Source: Acetobacteraceae bacterium H6797 (GTDB lineage: Bacteria > Pseudomonadota > Alphaproteobacteria > Acetobacterales > Acetobacteraceae). From it: a stretch of DNA of 64,000 bases. How positions within the stretch are numbered: the first letter of the stretch is position 1; every line of letters begins with the position of its first letter. The position numbers were made by a program, and so were the translations under genes. The stretch is taken from contig JADFCQ010000005.1 of assembly GCA_015223225.1 (NCBI GenBank), positions 372,001 to 436,000 of the forward strand. The letters run 5' to 3'. The notes below the pieces were generated by a model. It did no database searches and was not told the origin of the DNA. It saw only the letters and a program-made list of their open reading frames with translations. Shown here piece by piece: positions 8,417 through 16,845 of this stretch.

Positions 8417-9484
8417 ATGCCCGCCATGCGCCATGCCTCGCTCTCGCTGCTGATTGCCAGCCTGCTGATCACCGCTCCCGCCTTCTCGCAAAGCCCGCCC
8501 GCTTCGCAGAACCAGGAGCCCCAACGTGTCCGCGTCCTGAACCGGACGGGCCAGACGGCCGAGGCGCTCTATGCGCCCCGCCATGCCCGGCCGGATTGGG
8601 GGAACAACCTGCTGCGCGGGCCGCTCGCGAATGAGGACGGCTTCAATCTCCGCACCGCGCCGACCGCCGGCTGCCGCTTCGACTTCCGCATGACCCTCGC
8701 CGATGGCCGCGAGGCGGTGGTGCGGGACACGGATATCTGCGTCGCCAAGGAAATCGCCATCACGCCGGGCAATATCGGCGCCTCCACCGCGCGCAGCGGC
8801 GCCGAGGGCGTGGCCCCGAGCGGCCCCTCAGCGCGGCCGAATCCCCAGGCGCGCGGCGCCAGCGGCACGGGCTTCGTGGTGGCGACCGATACGGTGATGA
8901 CCAATCATCACGTCATCGACGGCTGCTCGCGCATTCTCGTCCGCCGCTCGGACAAGCGCTTCATCGAGGCGGTGCCGCCGGCCAAGGTCGACCGTGACCT
9001 GGACCTTGCGATGATCAAGGTGCCCAATCTGGGCCTCGCGCCGCTCGCCTTCCGCTCGGCCCCGCCGCTGCGCCGGGGCGATGGCGTGATCGCTTTCGGC
9101 TTCCCGCTGGCGGGCCTGCTCTCCTCCGATCCGAAGCTGACGCGGGGCGAGCTGAACGGGCTGAACGGGCTGGGCGACAACCCGAACCAGTATCAGATCA
9201 GCGCCGAGGTCCAGCCCGGCAATTCGGGCGGCCCACTGCTCGACATGTATGGCCGCGTGGTCGGCGTGGTGGTCGCGAAGCTCAATGCGCAATCCGTCGC
9301 CCGCCGCACGGGCGATATCGCGCAGAACGTGAATTTCGCGATCAAGGGCGAGCAGGCCATGAACTTCATGCGCCGCGCCGGGCTGGAGCCGCGCGTCTCG
9401 GAAAGCCGCGGCACCGAGATGAGCGCCGCCGATGTGGGCGACGTGGCGGATGAGAGCACCGTCTTCATCCGCTGCGAGAAGTAA
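8417..9484 (+). CDS. Secreted trypsin-like serine protease
   Basis: A 355-residue exported protein. A signal peptide ends near AFSQS (residue ~25), followed by an uncharacterised N-terminal domain with two cysteines (C86, C108), a GAS/P-rich linker, and a chymotrypsin-fold domain. The catalytic triad is visible as H165 (TNHHVID), D196 (DLDLAMIK) and S270 (GNSGGP). There is no PDZ domain, so it is not a DegP/HtrA member proper. It probably acts in the periplasm or outside the cell. It is divergent from copA. Its TAA stop coincides with the target-site duplication of the adjoining MITE. An alternative start lies at 8426. Confidence 0.85.
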   Translation: MPAMRHASLSLLIASLLITAPAFSQSPPASQNQEPQRVRVLNRTGQTAEALYAPRHARPDWGNNLLRGPLANEDGFNLRTAPTAGCRFDFRMTLADGREAVVRDTDICVAKEIAITPGNIGASTARSGAEGVAPSGPSARPNPQARGASGTGFVVATDTVMTNHHVIDGCSRILVRRSDKRFIEAVPPAKVDRDLDLAMIKVPNLGLAPLAFRSAPPLRRGDGVIAFGFPLAGLLSSDPKLTRGELNGLNGLGDNPNQYQISAEVQPGNSGGPLLDMYGRVVGVVVAKLNAQSVARRTGDIAQNVNFAIKGEQAMNFMRRAGLEPRVSESRGTEMSAADVGDVADESTVFIRCEK

Positions 9485-9672
9485 GAGACTGTTTCATAAA
9501 GCTGGTTCATAAAGCTGGCGGCTGAGGCTCCGGCCAGAATTTTTCGTGCCAGCGAGGCGGCGGAGCCGGCCACATGCGGGACATTTGGCCAAACCGCCAA
9601 CGATACTGGCACGGAAAAGGCTGCCAAGAAAAGACCGCCTGGGCCGACCCGCCAGCTTTATGAGGCAGTCTC
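9485..9672. mobile_element. MITE-like element, copy 1 (188 bp)
   Basis: A non-coding element with imperfect terminal inverted repeats of about 21 bp: GAGACTG, two variable bases, then TCATAAAGCTGG on the left, and the same sequence inverted on the right. It is flanked by a direct TAA duplication (9482-9484 and 9673-9675), fitting the TNA target preference of IS5-family subgroups. Inner arms are also complementary (TTTTTCGTGCCAG against CTGGCACGGAAAAG), so the whole element could fold on itself. A related copy lies at 13666-13826. The left TAA is the stop codon of the protease gene. Confidence 0.82.
9493..9518. repeat. 13-bp tandem duplication inside MITE copy 1
   Basis: TTCATAAAGCTGG occurs twice head to tail within the left terminal repeat. 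Copy 2 of the element has only one unit, so this is a copy-specific duplication. Confidence 0.85.
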
Positions 9673-9714
9673 TAAGACACGGCCGGGGAGGCCACCCTCC
9701 CCGGCCGTATCAGG

Positions 9715-11289
9715 TCAGGCGTTGCGCCGGACCGACCAGGGGAAGGGCGAAGGCCCCTGCTGCACGCCGCTCAGCGACTTGCTGAAGGCCGTGCGGATAT
9801 AGAACTGCCCGAGCGGGACGGAGCCCACTTCGCGCATCGTCAGCAGGCTGAGCTGATCGGCGAGCTTCAGCTGCTCGGCCGGATCGGTGCTCTCGAGCCA
9901 GCGCTGCACCAGCGCCTCCGCCTCGGCGCTCTCCCACCAGCCGAACCAGCCATTCGCACCCCGGCCGCGCACCATGAGCGAGACGGCGGGGTTGATGTTC
10001 AGGCTGGAATTGCCCGTGGTGTGCATGATGCTCCAGCCGCCGCTCTCCACCGGGCCGCGATTGCCGCGCCGCTGGACCACCGTGCCCCAGTCGCTCTCCT
10101 GGAGATCGACATTGAAGCCCATGCGCTTGAGCAGATCGAAGGTGACCTGGCCCAGCGCGCCGATGGAGGGGAAGTCGGTCGGGTTGATGATCACGACCTT
10201 CTCGCCCGCATAGCCCGAAGCCTTCAGCGCGGCCTGCGCCGCCTTGAGGTCGCCCGGCATGAGGGACTTGCCGTTCTCGGTGTAATAGGGCGTGCCCTTG
10301 GGGAAGCAGCTGAAGCTCTCCGACCACAGGCTGGTGTCGTCGCCGATGGCGGTGCGCATGTAATCCTCCTGCCGGATGGCGAGCATCACGGCCTGGCGGA
10401 CCTTCGGGTTGTTGAAGGGCGCCTGGAGGTGGTTCATCCGCATGAAGGCGACCTTGCCGAGCTTGTCGGCCACCTGCAGCGAGAGGTTGCGGTTGCGCGC
10501 CAGCATTGGCAGCAGGTCGGGCAGCGGCTGCTCCCACCAATCCACCTCGCCGCTCATCAGCGCGGAAGCCGCCGTCGAGGGGTCGGGGATGATGTGCCAT
10601 TCGACGCGGTCGAAGAAGGCCGCCTTGCTGCCGGCGGCCCAGCTATTGGCCTCGGAACGCGGCTTATAGGCGCCGAACTTCTCATAGACCGCCCGCGCGC
10701 CCGAGCTGTATTCGCCCGGCACGAAGCGATAGGGGCCGGAGCCGATCACCTCCGTCACCGCCTTGTTCGCATCCGTCATGGCCAGCCGCTCTGGCATGAT
10801 CACGGGCACATTCGCCTCGGCCTTGGAGAGCAGCGTCAGCATCGGCGGGAAAGGCTTCGAGAGCCGCAGCTCGACCGTGCGGTCATCCGGCGCCGACCAG
10901 CCTTCGGACACCTTGGCGAGCAGCAGCGCGAAGGAATCCCGCTTCATCCAGCGGTTCATCGAGGCGACGACGTCGGCCGCGCGCACCGGCGTGCCGTCGT
11001 GGAAGGTCAGGCCCTCGCGCAGGCGGAAGCGCCAGAGCAGGCCATCCTCGGAGACCTCATGGCCCTCGGCCATCTGCGGCCGGGGCGTGAGCGTGGAATC
11101 CACCGCATAGAGCGTCTCATAGACGTAATGCGCGTGATTGGTGGTGACGGTCGCCGTCGTCCAGATCGGGTCCAGCACGGCCAGATCGGCCTGCGGAATG
11201 AAGCGCAGCGTATTGCGGCCCTGGGCCCGGGCAATGGCGGGCATGGCGAAAAGGGCCGTGGAGGCACCCAGAAACTGTCGGCGAAGCAT
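9715..11289 (-). CDS. Peptide/nickel-type ABC transporter substrate-binding protein (SBP_bac_5)
   Basis: A 524-residue exported solute-binding protein of the OppA/DppA class. A signal peptide of about 23 residues (MLRRQFLGAS...IARAQ) is followed by the family pattern: FIPQADLAVLDPIW, the MAEGHEVSEDGLLWRFRLREGLTFHDG signature and VIGSGPYRFV, with the two lobes covering the remaining length. The substrate may be a peptide, glutathione or other; family members have broad ligands. No permease or ATPase gene adjoins it, so it is an orphan binding protein that must use a transporter encoded elsewhere. Its stop lies 40 bp from MITE copy 1. Confidence 0.88.
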   Translation of the reverse strand: MLRRQFLGASTALFAMPAIARAQGRNTLRFIPQADLAVLDPIWTTATVTTNHAHYVYETLYAVDSTLTPRPQMAEGHEVSEDGLLWRFRLREGLTFHDGTPVRAADVVASMNRWMKRDSFALLLAKVSEGWSAPDDRTVELRLSKPFPPMLTLLSKAEANVPVIMPERLAMTDANKAVTEVIGSGPYRFVPGEYSSGARAVYEKFGAYKPRSEANSWAAGSKAAFFDRVEWHIIPDPSTAASALMSGEVDWWEQPLPDLLPMLARNRNLSLQVADKLGKVAFMRMNHLQAPFNNPKVRQAVMLAIRQEDYMRTAIGDDTSLWSESFSCFPKGTPYYTENGKSLMPGDLKAAQAALKASGYAGEKVVIINPTDFPSIGALGQVTFDLLKRMGFNVDLQESDWGTVVQRRGNRGPVESGGWSIMHTTGNSSLNINPAVSLMVRGRGANGWFGWWESAEAEALVQRWLESTDPAEQLKLADQLSLLTMREVGSVPLGQFYIRTAFSKSLSGVQQGPSPFPWSVRRNA

Positions 11290-11390
11290 CAGTGATCCTG
11301 TCTGACGTGTTTATTCGGCTGTCATGACAGGCGTTCCCGCCGGCGCAATAGAGCAGGACGCCGTGCAAGACAAGCCGCTGAGGCTAAGCC

Positions 11391-12362
11391 TCAGCCGAGG
11401 CGGGGCGTGTTGCGGATGGGCTCGCCGAGGAGGTCCGACACCGGGTCGATCCCCTCGCCATCATCTTCATCGCCGGCCGAGAGCGGCCGCTGAGGCTCCT
11501 GATAAGCCTCGGCACTGGGCGGCGCATGACGGCCCGGATCATGGATCCAGCCGCCATAGGGGCCGGGCGTGGCGACGATATCGGCCGCGGGCTCGGCGCG
11601 GAGGAAGCGCGCGAGCGAGCCATGCCCGGCGTAATTCGAGCGCCGCAGCCACTCCCCGCCCACCCGGCGGAGCCACTGGCCCACCTTGGGCAGCGGCACG
11701 GCCGTGTCGCTCGCGGCGAGGCACTGGCGGAGCATGTCATGAATGGAATCGACCTCGCTCTCCGTCGGGAAGCCGTCATCGGCCATCCGCGCGCCCTGCG
11801 GTTGCTGCGCTTCCGGCGGCAGGGCGGCGGCGGCGAAATCGGGCAGCGCCAGCACGCGATCCGCCGCGGCGGTGAGAGCTGGGGCCACGGCTTCCTGGAC
11901 CACGAGGTTCGTCACCTTGTCATGCAGGCGCAGCCGATGGAGCAGCGGGGTGAAATCGGCATCGGAGGAGAGAAGGAAGAATTCCTCGATCGGCGTCGGC
12001 GCGGCGAGCGCATCGACCACGTCGAGGGTCATCTGGATATCGGCGCCGTTCTTGCTGCGCGCGAGCGGCGGGCAATCCATCACCTGGAAGCCGGCGCGGA
12101 CGAAAGCCGAGCGGAAGCGGCTGAAATAGACGCGGGGCTGATCGAACCAGCTCGCCAGCCAGCCGCCCGGCTGCGGCGCATACCAGGCGCCGGGGTTCAT
12201 GTAACAGCGGCGGATCAGGAAACGACGGCCCTCGCCGCCCTGTTCAAACCAGGCGAGCCAGCGGGCGGGATTGTCGGCGAAATCATAGGCGGCACCCTCG
12301 TCGAGGGCGCAGAGGCCGGAGAAAACATTGTCGAAATCGAGGAAAAGAGCCGCGCGCCGCAT
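11391..12362 (-). CDS. NYN-domain (PIN-like) protein with C-terminal OST-HTH/LOTUS-like domain
   Basis: A 323-residue cytosolic protein. The N-terminal ~170 residues are an NYN domain (LabA/DUF88-like, PIN nuclease fold) with the acidic residues expected for metal binding: D9 and D11 in FLDFDN, the SKNGADIQMTLDVVDAL segment and LLSSDADFTPLL. After a linker, residues ~198-280 (SEVDSIHDMLRQCL through YGGWIHDPG) resemble an OST-HTH/LOTUS RNA-binding winged helix. NYN plus OST-HTH is a known bacterial architecture thought to act on RNA. The C terminus is acidic and probably disordered. It is divergent from the M20 gene. The nuclease role is inferred from the family. Confidence 0.78.
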   Translation of the reverse strand: MRRAALFLDFDNVFSGLCALDEGAAYDFADNPARWLAWFEQGGEGRRFLIRRCYMNPGAWYAPQPGGWLASWFDQPRVYFSRFRSAFVRAGFQVMDCPPLARSKNGADIQMTLDVVDALAAPTPIEEFFLLSSDADFTPLLHRLRLHDKVTNLVVQEAVAPALTAAADRVLALPDFAAAALPPEAQQPQGARMADDGFPTESEVDSIHDMLRQCLAASDTAVPLPKVGQWLRRVGGEWLRRSNYAGHGSLARFLRAEPAADIVATPGPYGGWIHDPGRHAPPSAEAYQEPQRPLSAGDEDDGEGIDPVSDLLGEPIRNTPRLG

Positions 12363-12502
12363 AGAATGTCCTTCAACTCCGACCCTCTGGCCCGAGGTTA
12401 CGGACCATGGCGAAGTATGGAAATCTCGTTGGTGATATTGCTTCGCGCGCCCAGTGGATCAAGCATGCAGGGTGTTCATACCGCAACCGCCGGAACAATG
12501 CC

Positions 12503-13660
12503 ATGCCCGCGCTCGATCACATCCGCCGCTACCACGACGAACTCACCGCGATCCGCCATGACCTGCATATCCATCCCGAACTGGGCATGGAAGAGCATCG
12601 CACCTCGGCGCTCGTGGCCGAGAAGCTCGAGAGCTGGGGCATCGAGGTGCATCGCGGCGTGGGCGGCACGGGTGTCGTCGGCGTGCTGCGCAATGGCACG
12701 GGCAATCGCGCGATCGGCCTGCGCGCCGATATGGATGCTCTGCCCATCAACGAACTGAACGACCTGCCCTATAAGAGCCAGACGCCGGGCGTGATGCATG
12801 CCTGCGGCCATGACGGGCACACGACGATGCTGCTCGGCGCCGCCAAGTATCTCGCCGAGACGAAGAATTTCTCCGGCACCGTGAATTTCATCTTTCAGCC
12901 CGGTGAGGAAGGCTGCGGCGGGGCCCTGGCCATGCTGGAAGACGGGCTCTTCGACCGTTTCCCTTGCGATGCCATCTACGGGATGCACAACGCGCCGGGG
13001 ATCGAGCTGGGCAAATACGCGATCCGTCCGGGTGCCTCGGCCGCCGGCGGCGCCTTCTTCGACATCGTGGTGCACGGCAAGGGCGCGCATGGCGCGCGGC
13101 CGGAAGCGAGCATCGACCCCGTGCTGATCGCGAGCCACATCACCGCGGCCCTGCAATCCATCGTCGCGCGCAATATCACGCCCAAGGAAATGGCCGTGGT
13201 CAGCGTCACGAAGATGATCGCGGGCGATGCCTATAACGTCATTCCTGAAGTCGTCACGCTGTCGGGCACCGCGCGCTTCTTCAGCCGTGCCGTGGCCGAG
13301 CAGATCGAGAATGCCATGCGCCGCCTGGCGGAAGGCATCGCCGCCGGCTTCGGCGCGACCGCGACGCTCGACTGGCGCTTCATCTTCGCGCCCACCATCA
13401 ACGATCCCGAGCGCACCAGGGATATCGCCGATGCGGCGGCGGGCATCGTGGGCGACGAGCATGTCGACCGCGACCGCGAACCGGGCATGGGTTCGGAGGA
13501 CTTCTCCTTCATGATGGAGAAGGTGCCGGGCGCCTATATCCTCGTCGGCAACGGCCCCGGCTATACGCCGCATAACCCGCGCTACAACTTCAACGACGAG
13601 ACCACGCCCTATGGCGCGGCGCTCTATGCCGAGGTGGTCGAGCGCGGGCTGCCGAAATAG
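12503..13660 (+). CDS. M20 family amidohydrolase (hippurate hydrolase / IAA-amino acid hydrolase type)
   Basis: A 385-residue cytosolic metal-dependent amidohydrolase. Metal-site motifs are present: MHACGHDGHT, the PGEEG glutamate pair, GMHNAPG, and a C-terminal GSEDFSF histidine/aspartate region, with the dimerisation domain (AHGARPEASIDPV) in the middle. The family cleaves N-acyl amino acids such as hippurate, N-acetyl-diaminopimelate or N-acyl conjugates; the exact substrate is unknown. The start MPALDHI at 12503 is preferred because the longer in-frame extension has no family similarity. MITE copy 2 follows 5 bp after the stop. Confidence 0.88.
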   Translation: MPALDHIRRYHDELTAIRHDLHIHPELGMEEHRTSALVAEKLESWGIEVHRGVGGTGVVGVLRNGTGNRAIGLRADMDALPINELNDLPYKSQTPGVMHACGHDGHTTMLLGAAKYLAETKNFSGTVNFIFQPGEEGCGGALAMLEDGLFDRFPCDAIYGMHNAPGIELGKYAIRPGASAAGGAFFDIVVHGKGAHGARPEASIDPVLIASHITAALQSIVARNITPKEMAVVSVTKMIAGDAYNVIPEVVTLSGTARFFSRAVAEQIENAMRRLAEGIAAGFGATATLDWRFIFAPTINDPERTRDIADAAAGIVGDEHVDRDREPGMGSEDFSFMMEKVPGAYILVGNGPGYTPHNPRYNFNDETTPYGAALYAEVVERGLPK

Positions 13661-13665
13661 GCTTA

Positions 13666-13826
13666 GAGACTGTTTTATAAAGATGGCGGCTGAGGCTCCG
13701 GGCAGAATTTTTCGTGCCAGGGAGGCGGTGGCGCCGGCCAAATGCGGGCCATTTGGCCAAGCCGCCAACGAAGCTGGCGCAGAAAAGGCTGCCGAAGCCG
13801 ACCGGTCAGCTTTATGAAGCAGTCTC
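13666..13826. mobile_element. MITE-like element, copy 2 (161 bp)
   Basis: Same element as at 9485-9672, with ends GAGACTG and CAGTCTC, similar terminal arms and the shared inner block around GGCCATTTGGCCAA. It is flanked by a TTA direct duplication (13663-13665 and 13827-13829), again a TNA target. The right TTA is the complement of the TAA stop of the neighbouring alpha/beta hydrolase gene. It lacks the 13-bp tandem duplication and another ~14 bp found in copy 1. No open reading frame of note. Confidence 0.82.
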
Positions 13827-14585
13827 TTAGGCCGCCAGGAAGGCTTCGACGATCTTGTTGAAGCCTTCAGGATTTTCGGCGTGCAGCCAGTGCCCGGCGC
13901 CCTTGAGGGTGACGAGGCGCGAATGCGGAAAAAGCGCCTTGATAGCCGGGCGATGTTCGTCGCGGATATAGGGCGACTTCTCGCCGGCGACGAAGAGCGT
14001 AGGGCCCTCATAGGTCCGGCCCATATCGGGCCAGTCGAGAATGTCCTTCATGCCCGCGATGATATTGTCGAGCCCGATCCGCCAGCCGGGCTCCGCGCCG
14101 AAGCGCATGTTCTGCAGCAGGAAGGCGCGGATCGAGGCTTCCTCCACCGCGCCGAGCAGCGCCTCATCCGCCTGCTGCCGCGTCAGCTCCGGCTCGAGCG
14201 GGATGGCACGCATGGCCTTGGCATAGCCGTCGAAGCTCGGCGGGTTCCTGCCGGGCGCGATATCGGCGACGAGCAGGCGCGAGACCATCGCGGGATGGGT
14301 CAAAGCCAGCATCATCGCCGTCTTGCCACCCATGGAATGGCCGATGACGGCGGCCTGTTCCACGCCAAGCTCCCGCATGGTCTCGGCCACGTCGCCAGCG
14401 ATCTCGGGATAGGTCATGCCCGGCGCATGGGGCGAATCGCCATGATTGCGCAGGTCCATCGCCAGCACGCGATGCCGCGGCGCGATCGCCCGCTGCACCA
14501 CGCCGAGATTGCGCGCCATGCCGAAGAGCCCGTGGAGCAGCACCACGGGCGGGCCATCGCCCGATTCGATCACCTTGAGCCGCAT
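13827..14585 (-). CDS. Alpha/beta-fold hydrolase (YbfF-like esterase)
   Basis: A 252-residue cytosolic hydrolase. It shows the oxyanion strand VVLLHGLFG, the MDLRNHGDSPH motif typical of YbfF-type esterases, the nucleophile elbow GHSMGG (S84), and the late histidine in GAGHWLHAENP. Family members hydrolyse short acyl-CoA or carboxyl esters; the physiological substrate is unknown. It lies 6 bp downstream of the DMT transporter gene on the same strand, so the two are probably co-transcribed. Its stop codon TAA is one half of the MITE copy 2 target duplication, so the insertion left the protein intact. Confidence 0.85.
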   Translation of the reverse strand: MRLKVIESGDGPPVVLLHGLFGMARNLGVVQRAIAPRHRVLAMDLRNHGDSPHAPGMTYPEIAGDVAETMRELGVEQAAVIGHSMGGKTAMMLALTHPAMVSRLLVADIAPGRNPPSFDGYAKAMRAIPLEPELTRQQADEALLGAVEEASIRAFLLQNMRFGAEPGWRIGLDNIIAGMKDILDWPDMGRTYEGPTLFVAGEKSPYIRDEHRPAIKALFPHSRLVTLKGAGHWLHAENPEGFNKIVEAFLAA

Positions 14586-14591
14586 GGCCGT

Positions 14592-15488
14592 CTATTTCTC
14601 CCGTGTCGAAATCGCTACGCCGGCCATGATCAGCAGGCCGCCCAGGATGACGTCCCAGCCCAGCGGCTCGCCGAGCCAGAGCGTGGAAAGGGCGACGCCG
14701 ACGGCCGGCGAGAGCAGGAAACCGAGCGAGGTGACGATGGGCGGGAGCCGCCTGCCCGCCTCCGCCGCCGCCCAGGTGCCGAAGGGCGCGAGCACCAGGC
14801 CCACGCCGAGAAGATGCGGCCAGGCGCCCGGCCCAATGCCGCCCGAAGGCTCTCGCCAGAGCACCAGCGGGAGCAGCACGAGGCTCGCCACGGCGAAGCA
14901 CCAGGGCATCAGCTCGAAAACGGGCCGTGCCGGCGGCAGGGCGCGGGTGACGATGATCGCCCCCGCCCAGGAGAGCGCTGAAAGCAGCAGCGCCACATTG
15001 CCGAAGACCGCCTGGCCACTGGTCCAATCCACTGCCCAGGGGCCAGCCAGCACCGTGACGCCCGCGAGGCCGAAAGCCACCGCCAGGCGGCGCATGGGCC
15101 CGATCCGCTCTTTCAGGAAAAGCATCGAGAGCGGGATCACCCAGACCAGCGTGACGTTGGAAAGCACCGCCGTCCGCCCCGCCGAGACGAAGAAGAGCGC
15201 CACATGGGAGAGCGCGAAGAACCCGCCGAGCTGCAGCACCCCGATACCGATGACGACCGGCCAGTCCTTCGGCCTCGGCAGCCGGAGTCGCCGCAGAGCC
15301 GCCAGGACCAGCGCCGAGCCGATGCCGGCCAGCAGCACCCGGCCGAGCGCGAAACGCAGCGGCGCGGCATCGGCCAGCGCATCCTTGGTGACGGGCCAGG
15401 CCAGGCCGAAAAGCACGACCGCGACCATCAGCAGCCTGAGGTCAGCCCAGCGGGGCGGGGAAATGGCGATGGGCGGGGCGGCTGACAT
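14592..15488 (-). CDS. EamA/DMT family transporter
   Basis: A 298-residue inner-membrane protein with ten predicted helices arranged as two EamA repeats. Each repeat ends with the usual pattern (SNVTLVWVIPLSMLFLKERI in the first; LGFLLSPAVGVALSTLWLGEPL in the second). Such proteins export metabolites, often amino acids or nucleobases; no substrate can be assigned. The start MSAAPPIAI at 15488 is chosen over a longer reading because the 13-residue extension is not membrane-like or conserved. It is followed by the esterase gene after 6 bp. Confidence 0.87.
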   Translation of the reverse strand: MSAAPPIAISPPRWADLRLLMVAVVLFGLAWPVTKDALADAAPLRFALGRVLLAGIGSALVLAALRRLRLPRPKDWPVVIGIGVLQLGGFFALSHVALFFVSAGRTAVLSNVTLVWVIPLSMLFLKERIGPMRRLAVAFGLAGVTVLAGPWAVDWTSGQAVFGNVALLLSALSWAGAIIVTRALPPARPVFELMPWCFAVASLVLLPLVLWREPSGGIGPGAWPHLLGVGLVLAPFGTWAAAEAGRRLPPIVTSLGFLLSPAVGVALSTLWLGEPLGWDVILGGLLIMAGVAISTREK

Positions 15489-15542
15489 GTCGGGCGGCAG
15501 GATCGCCTCCCCCCGCCTCCCGCACAAGCCGCCCGCCGGCCT

Positions 15543-15737
15543 TCAATCCTCCCGGCTGCGGAAGAAGGCGTCGGCCGCCTTCCGCTGGGCCTCGCGGGCC
15601 GCGATGGCGGCCTCGGCGCGGGAAATCTCCGCCCGAAGCGCCTCGATATAGGCGCGCAACTCCTCGACGCCCCAATTCTCGATCACCGGCGGCGTGAAGC
15701 GCGTAGCGCGACGCGGCCGCTCCTCCTCCTCGAACAT
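15543..15737 (-). CDS. DUF1192 family small protein
   Basis: A 64-residue acidic protein with the DUF1192 layout common in alphaproteobacteria: a proline-containing N terminus, the VEELRAYIEALRAEISRAEAAI coiled-coil helix, and an ending with a KAADAFFRS block. The function is unknown. It is divergent from trcR across a 229-bp spacer that holds no other gene. The coiled coil suggests oligomerisation or a protein-protein role, which is inference only. Confidence 0.8.
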   Translation of the reverse strand: MFEEEERPRRATRFTPPVIENWGVEELRAYIEALRAEISRAEAAIAAREAQRKAADAFFRSRED

Positions 15738-15966
15738 GGCAGCACTCCATCAGGACGATAGCGAAGGCCAGCAAGCCCTTTGACCGGCGGCCTCGCCCTC
15801 TCTATATCCCTTCCAAGCCCGCGACGGGCCAGCCGAAGGCGCTGACGGACCTGCGGATGGACCCGCCGCTCCCCGTCCTACCATCGGCGCGCGGAGATCG
15901 GGCGCCGTGGCCCGGTCGGGCAGCGGCGTCGCCGAGCCCGCCCGCCACACCAAGAGGTTGCCGCCG

Positions 15967-16527
15967 ATGACGCTGCCGCTCATGCCCAAGGCCACCGCCG
16001 TGTGGCTGATCGACAAGACTTCCCTGAGCTTCGAGCAGATCGCGGCTTTCGTGGGCATGCACCCGCTCGAGGTCCAGGCCATCGCCGATGGCGAGGTGGC
16101 GCAGGGCATCGTCGGTTACGACCCGATCCAGAACAACCAGCTCACCCGCGAAGAGATCCTCCGCTGCGAGAAGGACCCGAACGCGCGGCTGACGCTCCTG
16201 GCGCCGGCGATTCCGATGCCGAAGCCCCGCGGCAAGGGGGCGCGCTACACCCCCGTCTCAAAGCGCAACGACAGGCCCGACGCCATCGCCTGGCTGCTGC
16301 GCCACTATCCGCAGCTCACCGAGGCGCAGGTTTCCAAGTTGGTCGGCACGACCAAGGAGACCATCGCCAAGGTCCGCGACAAGACCCATTGGAACAGCGC
16401 GAACATCAAGCCGCGCGACCCGGTGATCCTGGGCCTCTGCAGCCAGTCCGACCTCAACGCCGCCGTGGCCATCGCCGGCGACCGCCCGGCCGATATGCCG
16501 CTGCCCGAGGAAGACGAGGCGGTCTGA
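15967..16527 (+). CDS. trcR: Cell cycle transcriptional regulator TrcR (DUF1013)
   Basis: A 186-residue protein matching the DUF1013/TrcR family, confined largely to alphaproteobacteria. Family blocks are clear: PLMPKATAVWLIDKTSLSFEQIAAFVGMHPLEVQAIADG, the IVGYDPIQNNQLTREEI stretch, and KRNDRPDAIAWLLRHYPQLTEAQVSKLVGTTKETIAKVRD, which contains a helix-turn-helix. In the family this regulator is linked to cell-cycle control. The start at 15967 follows a short upstream extension with no similarity. A strong terminator lies 37 bp downstream, so it is likely monocistronic. Confidence 0.9.
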   Translation: MTLPLMPKATAVWLIDKTSLSFEQIAAFVGMHPLEVQAIADGEVAQGIVGYDPIQNNQLTREEILRCEKDPNARLTLLAPAIPMPKPRGKGARYTPVSKRNDRPDAIAWLLRHYPQLTEAQVSKLVGTTKETIAKVRDKTHWNSANIKPRDPVILGLCSQSDLNAAVAIAGDRPADMPLPEEDEAV

Positions 16528-16563
16528 TTCATCAGGCCCGTATCGCGGGTGCCTGAAAGCGAC

Positions 16564-16598
16564 GGAGCCGGCCCTCCATGGGGACCGGCTCCTTTTTT
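16564..16598 (+). terminator. Rho-independent terminator after trcR
   Basis: An 8-bp GC stem (GGAGCCGG / CCGGCTCC) with a 13-base loop is followed by six T residues. Confidence 0.88.
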
Positions 16599-16600
16599 AC

Positions 16601-16639
16601 GCGGGCCTTACTGAAGCGGGCCCTATTCAAGCGGGTCTT
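16601..16639. repeat. Imperfect 15-bp tandem repeat
   Basis: Two and a half diverged units beginning GCGGGCC or GCGGGTC (16601-16615, 16616-16630, 16631-16639) sit immediately after the trcR terminator. They have no coding potential and look like slippage. Confidence 0.6.
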
Positions 16640-16674
16640 GCGCCCTCTGGCGCCAGCCTGTCCCGCCTGGTCGG

Positions 16675-16845
16675 CTATTGCCCCCCGCGGAGGCGATGCA
16701 TCTCTTCCTTGAGGCGGAGTTTCTGCTGCTTCAGCTTGGTGATTTCCGCCGCGTTTGGCATCGGACGGTTGTCCTCGTCGAAAATCCGCTGATCAAGCTG
16801 CGCGTGACGCTCTTCCAGCGAGCGAAGACGGGGCGTCGTCGACAT
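16675..16845 (-). CDS. YdcH/DUF465-like small protein
   Basis: A 56-residue protein read on the minus strand from ATG at 16845. Its two helices contain SLEERHAQLDQRIFDED and a basic ITKLKQQKLRLKEEMHRLR ending, the charge pattern of YdcH/DUF465 proteins (a helical hairpin with a KxxKLxLKDEI-type tail). The function of the family is unknown. A second, divergent DUF465 gene starts at 16980, so the two are a head-to-head pair sharing one 134-bp promoter region. Confidence 0.8.
   Translation of the reverse strand: MSTTPRLRSLEERHAQLDQRIFDEDNRPMPNAAEITKLKQQKLRLKEEMHRLRGGQ

Noticed and set aside
8326..8472. Longer N terminus for CopA
   Set aside because: The extension would be translated from upstream of the CueR-type -35/-10 elements, so it cannot be on the transcript.
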